Positions 34,887 through 43,374 of a stretch of DNA of 44,976 bases are shown here, piece by piece. A program made the position numbers and the translations under genes. Source of the stretch: Deltaproteobacteria bacterium (lineage in GTDB: Bacteria > Desulfobacterota > Desulfarculia > JACQYL01); the NCBI GenBank assembly GCA_016208165.1, contig JACQYL010000067.1:1-44976 (forward strand), given 5' to 3'. How positions within the stretch are numbered: the first letter of the stretch is position 1; each line of letters starts with the position of its first letter. The notes below the pieces were generated by a model. It searched no databases and had not been told where the DNA came from. It saw only the letters and a list, made by a program, of their open reading frames with translations.

Positions 34887-34914
34887 TTGAGAAACGGACG
34901 AGATGTCATATAAT
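34887..34914 (+). promoter_or_regulatory. Candidate promoter upstream of the fic remnant
   Basis: TTGAGA (34887-34892) and an exact TATAAT (34909-34914) are separated by 16 nt and lie about 130 nt before the fic start. Confidence 0.5.
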
Positions 34915-35043
34915 GAGGGCTATTCTATTGAAGGCGGACTGTATGGAACCCTCTGAACACTGCATGGACCTGAAGTTTTTCCTCAAGGGTTTCTTCCGAC
35001 GGCCTTTAGACCTCGTTCTGGATGCCGGCGGAAAGGAAAAGCC

Positions 35044-35726
35044 ATGATGACCCTGCGGCTTTTTTCTCGTAAGTTCGAATCCGTGCCCGCTGCCACAGCC
35101 TGGTATCTTGCCGACCTGAGTGAAGCGCGAGGTAAGCAGGAGCTGTTCACCCGTCTGTCGCCGCAACGTCTCAAGGTTCTCCGGGAGCATGCCCTCATTG
35201 AAAGCGCGGTATCGTCCAATCGAATCGAGGGCGTGGAGGTCGATCAATCACGAGTTGCCACTATCGTTTTCGGCAAGCCGCTCCTGCAGGATCGAGATGA
35301 AGAGGAAGTCCGGGGATACCGGCAGGCGCTGACTTGGATTCATGAGCAGGGTGCGAAACTCCATATATCCGAAGAGACCATTCTACAGCTCCATCGCCTT
35401 ACCCGAGGGGAGATCTGGGATGCCGGAAAATACAAGGACCATCAAGAATTTTCCTGCTGAGTTTTCACTGGGCGATTTGGAGAGAGCTTGTCCGGGTGTA
35501 AGCCGGGATATGGTTCGCAGGGTTCTTCGGGATCTTCAGGCCAAAGGGGGTGTCGAATGTCTTGGGCGAGGTCCCGGTGCTCTTTGGCGAAAGGATTAAA
35601 AGGGGTAATACCGTTAAAGGGTGTAATAAAGAGGGTAATAGAATGACGGATGGAACCATGAGAAGGGCTGATAGGATAACCTTATCACGAACCGTCGAAG
35701 TGATAAGAATGCACGTTTTTTGGTAA
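35044..35726 (+). pseudogene. Fic-domain protein gene with internal deletion and frameshifts
   Basis: The 5' part (35044-35441) encodes the N-terminus of a Fic protein, an AMP-transferring enzyme family. It includes the inhibitory-helix motif SSNRIEG (S/T-x3-E-G) and the conserved RLTRGEIWDAGKYKD. There the family's catalytic core with HPFxxGNGR should follow, but about 180 residues are missing. From about 35446, in another frame, the family's C-terminal winged helix appears: FSLGDLERACPGVSRDMVRR and VECLGRGPGALWRK. After a second frame change, at about 35592, the GN-rich tail (KRGNTVKGCNKEGNR) continues to a stop at 35724-35726. The GGGTAATA-type DNA repeats there encode that tail. The gene cannot make an active Fic enzyme. 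Confidence 0.82.
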
Positions 35727-35806
35727 ATATATCTTGGTAGAATATATAGAGTCGGGGCCTAATATCTCTCAGGCCTGTTGCTTGAAATGGCAGGAGGGCA
35801 AATGTC

Positions 35807-36346
35807 GTGGATTATCTACCCGACAACCGAACAGACTTTCTGTTTTATACCTCGGCAGCCGGCGAAGTAAAAGCAGAGGTTTTTTTGAAGGATGAATCGG
35901 TCTGGCTTACACAGAAAAGCATGGCGACGTTGTTTGGCGTCAAGGTTCCGGCAATAAACAAACATTTAAAAAATGTCTTTGATTCCAAAGAATTAGATGA
36001 GGATTCAGTTGTTTCCATTTTGGAAACAACTGCTGCGGACAATAAAAAATACAAAACAAGGTTTTACAATCTTGATGCTATTGTCTCGGTCGGATACCGG
36101 GTCAATTCCTACCAGGCAACCCAATTCCGCTCAAAATATTTTTGTAAAATGCGTGGGCCTGACCCTGAGACCCTGCCCCGATGGGAAATGGCCGCTCAAG
36201 TCGCCAGCCAAGTCGTCGCACATGCCTGCGCCAAAGCGGCTTGGGCATCCTGGCAAGTCGCGGCAGGATTTAAGTGCTGGAGTATGGGGAAACGGGGTTT
36301 AGTTGGAATCAAGGAAGCAGTTGCCGGCAACACCGACAGAGAGTGA
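35807..36346 (+). pseudogene. Truncated RhuM-family gene with unrelated 3' end
   Basis: The first ~107 codons (to about 36129) match the N-terminus of RhuM-family proteins. Shared segments are ESVWLTQKSMATLFGV, INKHLKNVF and RFYNLDAIVSVGYRVNSYQATQFR in part. Here RhuM proteins continue with IWAT..L.E, but the frame switches to a GC-rich, low-complexity sequence of about 70 residues ending AGNTDRE, which was not recognised. The abrupt change in composition marks a deletion or insertion joint. RhuM proteins are accessory genes with HTH-like N-termini and unknown function, named from a Salmonella pathogenicity island. The start is GTG with GGAGGG 9 nt upstream. Confidence 0.75.
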
Positions 36347-36352
36347 CGTCCG

Positions 36353-36592
36353 ATGTACCTATCTGAACTTCGTATAGAGAACTTCCGAATGTTCGGCGAG
36401 GGTGATGCAGCGCTGCTCATGCCGCTTCACTCCGGCCTCAATGTCCTCGCGGGTCAGAACGATTCCGGCAAGATGGAAGCTGCACTGCTCAAGAAGATCG
36501 TCGCCAACCGGGGGGCGCTTTTGGAAGAAGGGCTTTCCGGCGTAGAAGTCAAGGCCGAGCAGCCGACGCTGTGTTCAGAAGACGGGGTATAA
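36353..36592 (+). pseudogene. Remnant of an OLD/RecF-type ATPase gene cut at the Walker A motif
   Basis: The 79-codon frame starts like AAA ATPases of the OLD/RecF group (LSELRIENFRMFGEGD, then GLNVLAGQNDSGK). The Walker A motif GxNxSGKT is interrupted straight after the Lys, where Met-Glu-Ala replaces the expected Thr and following helix. The remaining 38 residues do not resemble the ATPase domain and may come from the far 3' end of the gene. OLD nucleases are often phage-defence proteins. As it stands the product cannot bind ATP normally. Confidence 0.65.
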
Positions 36593-36637
36593 GATCACTA
36601 AAACGGAGTCGGAAACGGCAGGGGAAAGAGGAACGAC

Positions 36638-37903
36638 ATGTTCGATACCATTGCGGAATTACTAGAAAAGCTGCGACTGGGCGAAGACACCTACCTCGAA
36701 TCGAAGGCTGTTCGATTCGCGGGGGGCAAAGTCGCCGCTCCGCATCGGGACAGTCTTGCCGACGAACTAGCGTCAATGGCCAACAGCCGGGGAGGAGTAT
36801 GCCTGCTCGGGGCGGAAGATGAGACCCGAGACGCCACCGGTATCCCGTTAGAACATCTTGATACGGTTGAAGATTTTGTGCGCGAGGTTTGCACGGATTC
36901 CATCAAGCCGGGTCTTGCGCCTGTCATTGAGCGGCTCTTTCTTCCCGATGCGACAGGAACTCGAGTCCCGATCATTAAGGTGGAGGTGCCCCGCAGCCTG
37001 TTCGTTCACCAGAGCCCGGGGGGCTATCTATACCGAATCGGCAGCGCCAAGCGCCAGATGCCGCCGGATTACCTGGCGCGGCTTTTTCAACAACGCAGCC
37101 AGACCAGATTCATCCATTTTGATGAACAAACCGTAGCCGGCAGCCGGCTCGATGAATTGGATCCTTCGCTCTGTCGCCGTTTCGCCGGCTTGAATCAGGG
37201 CGGCCTGGCCGAGGATCTCCCGATCAAACTCGGAATGGCGCGAAAGGACGGAGACGGCGTGGTTCGCCCCACGGTGGCGGGTGTTCTCATGGCGACGCCC
37301 GAGCCCCGACGATGGCTGCCCAATGCGTTTGTTCAGGCCGTAGCCTATCGGGGAACTACAGTTAGCACCGGCGAGGACGGGATCTACCAGCTCGATGCGT
37401 CCGATATATCGGGGCCGCTAGACAAGCAAATCACAGATACTTGCGCCTTCGTGAGGAAGAACATGAAGGTCGCAGCGATAAAACGTCAGGGACGCACAGA
37501 CCTGCCCGAATACGATATGACCGCTATTTTCGAGGCGGTCGTAAACGCCGTGGCGCACCGTGACTACTCGATTCACGGTTCGAAGATCCGCTTAAAAATG
37601 TTCGCCGACCGCCTGGAGATCTATTCACCCGGAACGATCCCCAACACAATGACCATAGAAAGCCTTCCATACCGTCAATCGGCCCGCAATGAAACGCTTA
37701 CCAGTCTGCTGGCCCGCTGTCCCGTTGGCGGCGGGGATTGGGCCCCGCACAGATCCCACATGATGGATAAACGAGGCGAGGGGGTCCCGATTATTCTGGA
37801 ACGCAGCCGTCAACTGAGCGGTCGCGAGCCGCAGTATCGGCTGATTGATGACACGGAGCTTATGCTCACCGTGTGGGCGGCTCGGCCGGATAAATACAAT
37901 TGA
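36638..37903 (+). CDS. AlbA_2/Schlafen-type ATP-binding protein with HATPase_c_4-like C-terminus
   Basis: A 421-residue protein. The N-terminal AlbA_2 (divergent AAA_4/Schlafen-like) domain runs from ESKAVRFAGG through LADELASMANSRGGVCLLG to YLYRIGSAKRQM. The C-terminal part holds EAVVNAVAHRDYSIHGSKIR and RLEIYSPGTIPNTMT, the ATP-lid architecture of the RecG-like/HATPase_c_4 family, followed by RGEGVPIILERSRQL. Such proteins are common in accessory and defence regions, and are often called putative transcriptional regulators or helicases without proof. The ATG has AGAGGA upstream. Full length and free of frameshifts, unlike its three upstream neighbours. Confidence 0.8.
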   Translation: MFDTIAELLEKLRLGEDTYLESKAVRFAGGKVAAPHRDSLADELASMANSRGGVCLLGAEDETRDATGIPLEHLDTVEDFVREVCTDSIKPGLAPVIERLFLPDATGTRVPIIKVEVPRSLFVHQSPGGYLYRIGSAKRQMPPDYLARLFQQRSQTRFIHFDEQTVAGSRLDELDPSLCRRFAGLNQGGLAEDLPIKLGMARKDGDGVVRPTVAGVLMATPEPRRWLPNAFVQAVAYRGTTVSTGEDGIYQLDASDISGPLDKQITDTCAFVRKNMKVAAIKRQGRTDLPEYDMTAIFEAVVNAVAHRDYSIHGSKIRLKMFADRLEIYSPGTIPNTMTIESLPYRQSARNETLTSLLARCPVGGGDWAPHRSHMMDKRGEGVPIILERSRQLSGREPQYRLIDDTELMLTVWAARPDKYN

Positions 37904-38354
37904 GAGGAAGAGCGGTTATGAATTCACTTTCTCTTTGTCCCTGAACCGACCCGATCGAGTTCCATCCTAACGTGTAAGCGGGGCGCTAACTGAGGCGGCG
38001 TTGGATTTGACGCGACTAATGACTCAATCCCGTGACCCAAAAACCTACGACCTGAAGTCGCCCGGTTTCCACTGCGCGTGAAACGCCTCGCTTTTTCCAA
38101 CACGTTGAATAGAATAGACTCGGTTGGCAGTGATCGAATTGTGAAGGGGCGTGGAGGCGTTTGCATTCTCGACCCCCTTTCCTCTCTCACGATAGATATC
38201 TGTACGAAACTGCAGCGCGGGAACCCATTATCCATGGACTTCACATCTCCTGGTTCGAACCCATGCGCTTGTTTCGGCGATGCACAATGCCGGCGAACAA
38301 GCGGCAGACCTCGGTAAGAAGCCGCTTTGTGGTTAATTATTTTGGAGCACGCAA
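37904..38354. other. Intergenic region containing a diverged copy of the helicase 5' region
   Basis: No gene is convincing here. The main content is repeat copy A (38132-38263). The stretch 38248-38262 contains GGTTCGAACCC, which looks like a tRNA T-loop, but no tRNA can be folded around it. Confidence 0.5.
38132..38263 (+). repeat. Diverged direct repeat, copy A (upstream of rhuM)
   Basis: This segment aligns with 39504-39624. Identity is interrupted over the first ~90 bp (TCGAATnnTGAAGGG, GGAG, CCCC.TTTCC), then complete over 22 bp (38226-38247 with 39590-39611). That block includes an ATG followed by codons for DFTS, the start of the helicase gene. Copy A therefore looks like a decayed duplicate of the helicase promoter and first codons. 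Confidence 0.7.
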
Positions 38355-39416
38355 ATGACCAAATTTCCGGACAAGTTCGATCGCTCCGAAATCGTCCTCT
38401 ACCAAACCGAAGACGGCCGCACGCGCATCCAGGTGCGGCTTGAAAACGAAACGGTTTGGCTGACCCAGGCCGACATGGCCAGGCTTTTCCAGACCACACC
38501 TCAAAATATCACGCTTCATCTGAAGAACATCTTCCTGGAAGGTGAATTGGACCAGGCGGCAACTTGCAAGGATTTCTTACAGGTTCAAACCGAGGGAAAT
38601 CGAAAGGTCCGCCGCAGCCTCAGGTTTTACAAGCTGGATGTGGTCATTTCAGTGGGTTACCGGATCAAGAGCCATATAGCCACCCGGTTCAGGCAATGGG
38701 CCACTCAGCGACTTCGGGAATATATCATCAAAGGCTTCGCACTCGACGACGAACGGCTCAAGCAGTCGGGCGGTGGCAACTATTTCGAGGAGTTGCTGGC
38801 CCGCATCCGGGACATTCGTTCCTCGGAAAAGGTTTTCTGGCGCAAGGTGCTCGATATTTACGCCACAAGCATCGACTACGACCCGAACACTAACATGTCC
38901 CACAAGTTTTTTCAGGTGGTGCAGAACAAAATACACTGGGCGGCACATGGTCATACCGCGGCCGAAATTATCTCCGCACGCGCCGATGCCGCCAAACCCA
39001 ATATGGGACTCACCTCGTGGACAGGAGCCAAGCCCACGCAAGCCGGCAGCGAAATCGCCAAAAACTATTTAACCTTAGAGGAATTGGACACCCTCAACCG
39101 GATCGTCGCCATCTACCTCGATTTTGCGGAGTTGCAGGCCCTAAACCGAAAGCCGATGTACATGAAGGACTGGATTGCCAAGCTGGACGAGTTTTTGAAA
39201 GTCAGCGAGCGGGACATTCTCAAACACGCGGGCACAATCAGCCACGAGACGGCCATTGAAAAGGCGCGCAGCGAACATGAAAAATTCAGGGAAAAGATGC
39301 TGAAAGAGCCATCGCCGGTGGAGCGTCACTTCATGGAGGCGGTGAAGGAAGTCAAAAACCTGGATAGGGGGAAACCACTAACCGCACGCAATACACCAAG
39401 GGAGAAAACGAAGTGA
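38355..39416 (+). CDS. RhuM-family accessory protein, full length
   Basis: A 353-residue protein of the RhuM family. Segments are ETVWLTQADMARLFQTT, ITLHLKNIFLEGEL, RFYKLDVVISVGYRIKSH, TRFRQWATQRLREYIIKGFA and the downstream DIYATSIDYDPN and LNRIVAIYLDFAELQA. The N-terminal part has an HTH/KilA-N flavour. Function is unknown; the family is scattered among genomic islands. GGAG lies 7 nt upstream of the ATG. It is complete, in contrast to the truncated relative at 35807, and is flanked by diverged direct repeats, which suggests arrival as a cassette. Confidence 0.82.
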   Translation: MTKFPDKFDRSEIVLYQTEDGRTRIQVRLENETVWLTQADMARLFQTTPQNITLHLKNIFLEGELDQAATCKDFLQVQTEGNRKVRRSLRFYKLDVVISVGYRIKSHIATRFRQWATQRLREYIIKGFALDDERLKQSGGGNYFEELLARIRDIRSSEKVFWRKVLDIYATSIDYDPNTNMSHKFFQVVQNKIHWAAHGHTAAEIISARADAAKPNMGLTSWTGAKPTQAGSEIAKNYLTLEELDTLNRIVAIYLDFAELQALNRKPMYMKDWIAKLDEFLKVSERDILKHAGTISHETAIEKARSEHEKFREKMLKEPSPVERHFMEAVKEVKNLDRGKPLTARNTPREKTK

Positions 39417-39503
39417 GTTGATTTTTCTAGTGATACTTGTATCTCGTGTTTCAATTTTTTGGAGGATTTCTTCGACCTGATCATCGTCGGGGAACTTGAT
39501 ATC

Positions 39504-39624
39504 GGTCGAATAATGAAGGGTCGCGGAGAGGTATGCGGACGCGGCCCCTTTCCCACACTTATATGTACTAAACAACGGCGCAGGAAACTCATTATCCATG
39601 GACTTCACATCCGATTTGAATCCC
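39504..39624 (+). repeat. Diverged direct repeat, copy B (start of the helicase gene)
   Basis: Partner of 38132-38263. It covers about 90 bp before the helicase ATG and the first ~9 codons. The 22-bp identical block is 39590-39611. Confidence 0.7.
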
Positions 39625-41544
39625 GAGCAGAAAGAAGCGGTTCTGGCGGACGAACCGTATATTCTGGTGAATGCGGGACCGGGGACGGGAAAGACGCACA
39701 CGTTGATCCGGCGAATCGCCCGCTTGGCAGGAGAGCCTTCTTCCCCAAAGGCGTCCATCGTGGTTCTTACGTTCACCCGCAAAGCGGCCGAAGAGCTGAA
39801 GTCGCGCTTATCGGGCGTAATGGCGGACGCTCCGGAGACCTTGCAGAACATCTGGGCGGGAACCATACACGCCCGGTGCGTACATCTGCTTCGGCAGGAT
39901 CATGAGAAAAAGCAGGGCGAGTTCTCGTACAGCGTCTTGGATCGGGAAAACCAACTCGAACTGGTGCGAATGCTGCTCGAAAGTGGGGTCATGCCTGCGT
40001 GCGAAGCCACGGGCACGGAGGTACTGAACGCATTTTCCTCCGCCAAGAACGGGTGCCTCGATGGCGAGCCCTTTGCGGGGTGGCGGGAAGCGCTCGAGAT
40101 CTATCAGAAGACCCTGAAACGAATGAAGGTGCTGGACTATGACGACCTTCTGATCGAAGCCCTCGAACTCCCCGACTACGAAGCATCGACGCCTGCGCAC
40201 GTTTTGATCGACGAATACCAGGACGTCAATCCGCTTCAGCATCGGCTGGTCCGAAAATGGGTGGCAGACACAGGTCGTCTGTTCGCCATCGGAGACGCCG
40301 ACCAGTCCATTTATGGATTTCGCGGAGCCGACACCGGTCGCTTCCTTCGCTTCGAAAATGAGTACCCGGGGGCGCGAGTTCTGCGGCTGACCATGAACTA
40401 TCGCTGCGTTGCGACCATCGCGGAAGCGGCGGGAAGCGTAATCCGCCACAACAAAGAGCGGGTGTCCTCGGTGATCCGGGCCCATCGGGAACAGGGCGAA
40501 CCTCTTCGGTGTGTCGAGGTTGACGATGAAAGGGCCGAGGCCGATTTCATCGCTCGGGACATCGAGCGTTTGATCGGGGGGACGCACAGCTTAGGGGTCC
40601 GCCGCCTGCAGACCGGCGGAGAGGACTCGGAGTCGGAATTTCACTTCGGGGATGTGGCGGTCCTGTTTCGGACCCATGCCCTGGCGCAGCCGATTCGAAA
40701 GGCCCTCGAACAGGCGGGATTCCCTTGGAAAGAGGCCGCCAGGGACCCTCTGTATGAGAGCGATTCGTGTCGAGGCGCCTGGAGTCTGGTTCGCTTCTGT
40801 TCGAATCCGTCGGACGATCTGGCGTTGTCTTCATGGATTCGATGTCGATGGGGCGCTCCAGCGAAAGCTCTTCTAAGCGCACTTCGAAGAGGGGCCCTGG
40901 AAACGGAAATGAACATCGAAGCGGTTCTGAGCTCCTATATTCCCCATACCACCGCGCAGGAAAGCATCCTGGGTCCGTTAAGGGAGGAGCTTGTCGTCCT
41001 CTCCGAAGACTTCGAACGGCGGACTATGGCCGAGCTATTGAATCGGATCGGGAATCTTCTCAATGTGGATTCAAGATCGGAGGCCTTCTACGCGTGGGAG
41101 CACCTGACACAGCGAGCAACCTCCTTGGACCCGGCGCCGGCCCGGGAATCGGCGCGGGATTTTCTGGACTTCTTCAACTTGAAAAACCCGTCGGAACGAT
41201 TCTACGAGCGGTCGGAGGCCGTTTTTCTGTTGACGCTTCACGCGGCCAAGGGACTCGAATTTCCGGTGGTGTACGTGGTGGGATTGGAAGAAGACCTGTT
41301 GCCATACAAGAAAGAAGGAGAGGTCACGGACATCGAGGAAGAACGGCGGCTGTTCTATGTGGGCATGACTCGGGCGTCGGACCGGCTGGTTCTGACCCGG
41401 TGTGAGAACCGAGTCGTTTGGGGGCGGAGACGGTCGTCCAAACCTTCCCGGTTTCTGTCCGAATTGGACCCCAGCCTGGTGGTATTGGAACGGGTGAGGA
41501 AAAAACCCGCTCCAAAAAAACAACGGCAGAAAACCCTTTGGTAG
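39598..41544 (+). CDS. UvrD/PcrA/Rep-type superfamily 1 DNA helicase
   Basis: A 648-residue helicase with all SF1A motifs: Q-motif LNPEQKEAV, Walker A AGPGTGKT (26-33), Ia VLTFTRKAAEEL, Walker B LIDEYQDVN, III IGDADQSIYGFRGA, IV LTMNYRC, V TLHAAKGLEF and VI EERRLFYVGMTRA. It is somewhat shorter than UvrD (about 720), with a short basic tail. Members unwind DNA in repair or remove proteins from DNA. Which one this is cannot be decided. The ATG lies within the duplicated 22-bp block. The Shine-Dalgarno (AGGA) is weak and 11 nt away. Confidence 0.92.
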   Translation: MDFTSDLNPEQKEAVLADEPYILVNAGPGTGKTHTLIRRIARLAGEPSSPKASIVVLTFTRKAAEELKSRLSGVMADAPETLQNIWAGTIHARCVHLLRQDHEKKQGEFSYSVLDRENQLELVRMLLESGVMPACEATGTEVLNAFSSAKNGCLDGEPFAGWREALEIYQKTLKRMKVLDYDDLLIEALELPDYEASTPAHVLIDEYQDVNPLQHRLVRKWVADTGRLFAIGDADQSIYGFRGADTGRFLRFENEYPGARVLRLTMNYRCVATIAEAAGSVIRHNKERVSSVIRAHREQGEPLRCVEVDDERAEADFIARDIERLIGGTHSLGVRRLQTGGEDSESEFHFGDVAVLFRTHALAQPIRKALEQAGFPWKEAARDPLYESDSCRGAWSLVRFCSNPSDDLALSSWIRCRWGAPAKALLSALRRGALETEMNIEAVLSSYIPHTTAQESILGPLREELVVLSEDFERRTMAELLNRIGNLLNVDSRSEAFYAWEHLTQRATSLDPAPARESARDFLDFFNLKNPSERFYERSEAVFLLTLHAAKGLEFPVVYVVGLEEDLLPYKKEGEVTDIEEERRLFYVGMTRASDRLVLTRCENRVVWGRRRSSKPSRFLSELDPSLVVLERVRKKPAPKKQRQKTLW

Positions 41545-41832
41545 GAATAACCGTTGAGGGCTTACATTCAAAAGGCGGTTGAACCGTTTTCAGCATCGTC
41601 GTCATGAGAAGGTGAGCGATAGAGGTCGTCTGATTGCATTGAAAGGATCGGTTCAACGCATAAGCCGTTGCGTCCCACTTGTTTTTGCTATAGCATTACC
41701 CATGTAGACATAGGATTTCATGGATTCCGTTATGCGGATCGCGTGTATTGTAAACGTGTAATTGAACATTAAGAGTGTCCCCCTGCTAATAGTGATCTTT
41801 GGTGATAACCGAATTGAGAGAGGGAATTCGTG
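41545..41832. other. Intergenic region before the cNMP-methyltransferase gene
   Basis: About 290 bp. It contains CGGTTGAACCG (41577-41587) and a related inverted copy near 41649. No promoter or terminator is clear enough to call. Confidence 0.4.
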
Positions 41833-43374
41833 ATGTCGGGACAGGAAACCTCGATGGAGCCTTTTCACAACGTAGCGGCTGCAGAAATAGACAGTGAAGC
41901 ATTTGAGAAGATACTGTCGGCTTCCGAACCTGTTAAATACAGCCAAGGCGACGTGATCATGGCGAGCGGTTCCGATTCGCAATCGATCTGCTACGTGGAA
42001 AAAGGGACCGTGGAGGTTTCGTATTCTACGAAGGGTACCAATATCGTAGTGGCTCTCATAGGACAGGGGGAGCTGTTCGGCGAAATCGGCTTCTTCGACG
42101 GGGTTTCCCGCGTGCGTAATGTCCGGGCCGTGGAGAATTCGACCCTTCGGATCTGGGAACGGGATCAGGTGCTCCGGATCCGGAGCGAGGATCCGGGCCT
42201 CTATGGGAGCTTCGTTACCTTGATGGCTCAGTCCATCTGCAACAAATTCCGACGAGTGCTGGAAGATCGCGAGCCGCTCACAGGATATGCCGCGTCGTTA
42301 TCGACGGGCAAAAGAACCTTCCGGGAGGCGCGAGCGATACCGGAACATCTTTTCGTCACGGAGGAATGGCGGCTGGTGAACCGCCTCGTGGAACAGTGCA
42401 AGGCCGATTTTTTCGGTCTCGGTTACGAGTTGCAGCGAGAGAAGGGAGAGGAGGTCAGCGAAGAGAGGCGCTTGGAGTGCCGCGGCATACTGGATCGATT
42501 CAATGACGGGCTCCAGGATTGCATCTCCCTGATCGACGACGAGCAAATTGAAGAATACTTATGGGGGTTCGTGTTCAAGGAAATATTTCCCTATTTCATG
42601 AGGAGCCGGTTTGCAGAGCGAGCGTTTTACAAACCCAAAGGCTACGCGGGCGACTTCCTCATGATGGAAATGATCTATCAGAACCGACCGGACGGAGACG
42701 GCAAGTTGGGCAGGCTGGTCGACGAGTGGTGCATCAATACGGCAGCGGCGCGAGCCGTTCGGGGGCGGAGGGAATTGCTGAGCTCCATTCTGGAATCGTG
42801 GTGTGAAAAACATCGATCGCGGGAAGCCGCGACCCGTATTCTGAACCTGGCCTGCGGCTCGAATCGGGAGCTGTTCGATTTTCTCGGACGCTACAAACGG
42901 ACGGAATCCATCGAGGCGACCTGCGTGGATGCGGATACGGAGGCCCTCGAGTATACCAACCGGCACGTGAATGTTGTTCCCCATCGGGCCGCCGTGCGAT
43001 TTATGCAGGACAATGTGATAAAATGGGCCCTCGGCCGTGTCCGGCACAAATTGGGACAGATGGACATCATCTATTCCGCGGGTTTGACAGACTATTTGGA
43101 TCGGAAGTTGCTCCAAGCGTTGGCCAGACAAAGTTATGAACATCTGAAGCCCGGAGGCGTGTTTGTGGTGGGCAACTTCGGCTTGAACAATCCCAACAGG
43201 GCCATGATGGAACATCTGCTGCAATGGAATCTGATTCATAGAAGTGAAGATGATCTTCGGAACATTTTTCTCAATACACCGTTCGGAAAAAACATCGATG
43301 TACTGTCCGAATCCGAAGGAATAAATCTGTTTGCAGTGGCCAGAAAGCAACCTGAGGGAAGCCTGACGGTTTGA
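41833..43374 (+). CDS. Cyclic-nucleotide-binding domain fused to PhcB-like SAM methyltransferase
   Basis: About 513 residues. An N-terminal cNMP-binding fold (about 20-130) shows the phosphate-binding-cassette region GELFGEIGFFDGVSRVRNVR. A helical linker follows. The C-terminal half has FYKPKGYAGDFLMMEMIY (about 267-283), a signature recalled from PhcB-like 'EF 3-hydroxypalmitate methyl ester biosynthesis' proteins. Then comes a Rossmann SAM site (ILNLACGSNREL, 337-348; ATCVDADTEAL) and a late MDIIYSAGLTDYL. PhcB of Ralstonia makes the quorum signal 3-OH PAME. Here a lipid or other methyl acceptor is inferred only. The ATG with GAGGGA 8 nt upstream is preferred over the adjacent GTG. The stop overlaps the next start (TTGA). 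Confidence 0.72.
   Translation: MSGQETSMEPFHNVAAAEIDSEAFEKILSASEPVKYSQGDVIMASGSDSQSICYVEKGTVEVSYSTKGTNIVVALIGQGELFGEIGFFDGVSRVRNVRAVENSTLRIWERDQVLRIRSEDPGLYGSFVTLMAQSICNKFRRVLEDREPLTGYAASLSTGKRTFREARAIPEHLFVTEEWRLVNRLVEQCKADFFGLGYELQREKGEEVSEERRLECRGILDRFNDGLQDCISLIDDEQIEEYLWGFVFKEIFPYFMRSRFAERAFYKPKGYAGDFLMMEMIYQNRPDGDGKLGRLVDEWCINTAAARAVRGRRELLSSILESWCEKHRSREAATRILNLACGSNRELFDFLGRYKRTESIEATCVDADTEALEYTNRHVNVVPHRAAVRFMQDNVIKWALGRVRHKLGQMDIIYSAGLTDYLDRKLLQALARQSYEHLKPGGVFVVGNFGLNNPNRAMMEHLLQWNLIHRSEDDLRNIFLNTPFGKNIDVLSESEGINLFAVARKQPEGSLTV

Larger units (their letters stand above)
34605..35043. other. Intergenic region between the cytochrome gene and the accessory island
   Basis: A divergent region of about 440 bp. 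Apart from the two candidate promoters no feature is firm. A short frame 34942-35047 plus (34 codons, ending KEKP) stops with a TGA that overlaps the fic start as ATGA. It might be a leader peptide but has no support beyond that overlap. Confidence 0.4.

Noticed and set aside
34598-35047. 149-codon plus-strand frame before fic
   Set aside because: Starts inside the cytochrome gene, no family similarity. Only its last 34 codons are even weakly plausible as a leader peptide.
35600-35640. Tandem GGGTAATA units as iterons or a regulator site
   Set aside because: They encode the GN-rich tail of the Fic protein in the third frame, which explains the period.
38248-38262. T-loop-like GGTTCGAACCC suggesting a tRNA
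   Set aside because: No acceptor, D or anticodon stems can be found around it, and the segment aligns with the helicase 5' coding region instead.
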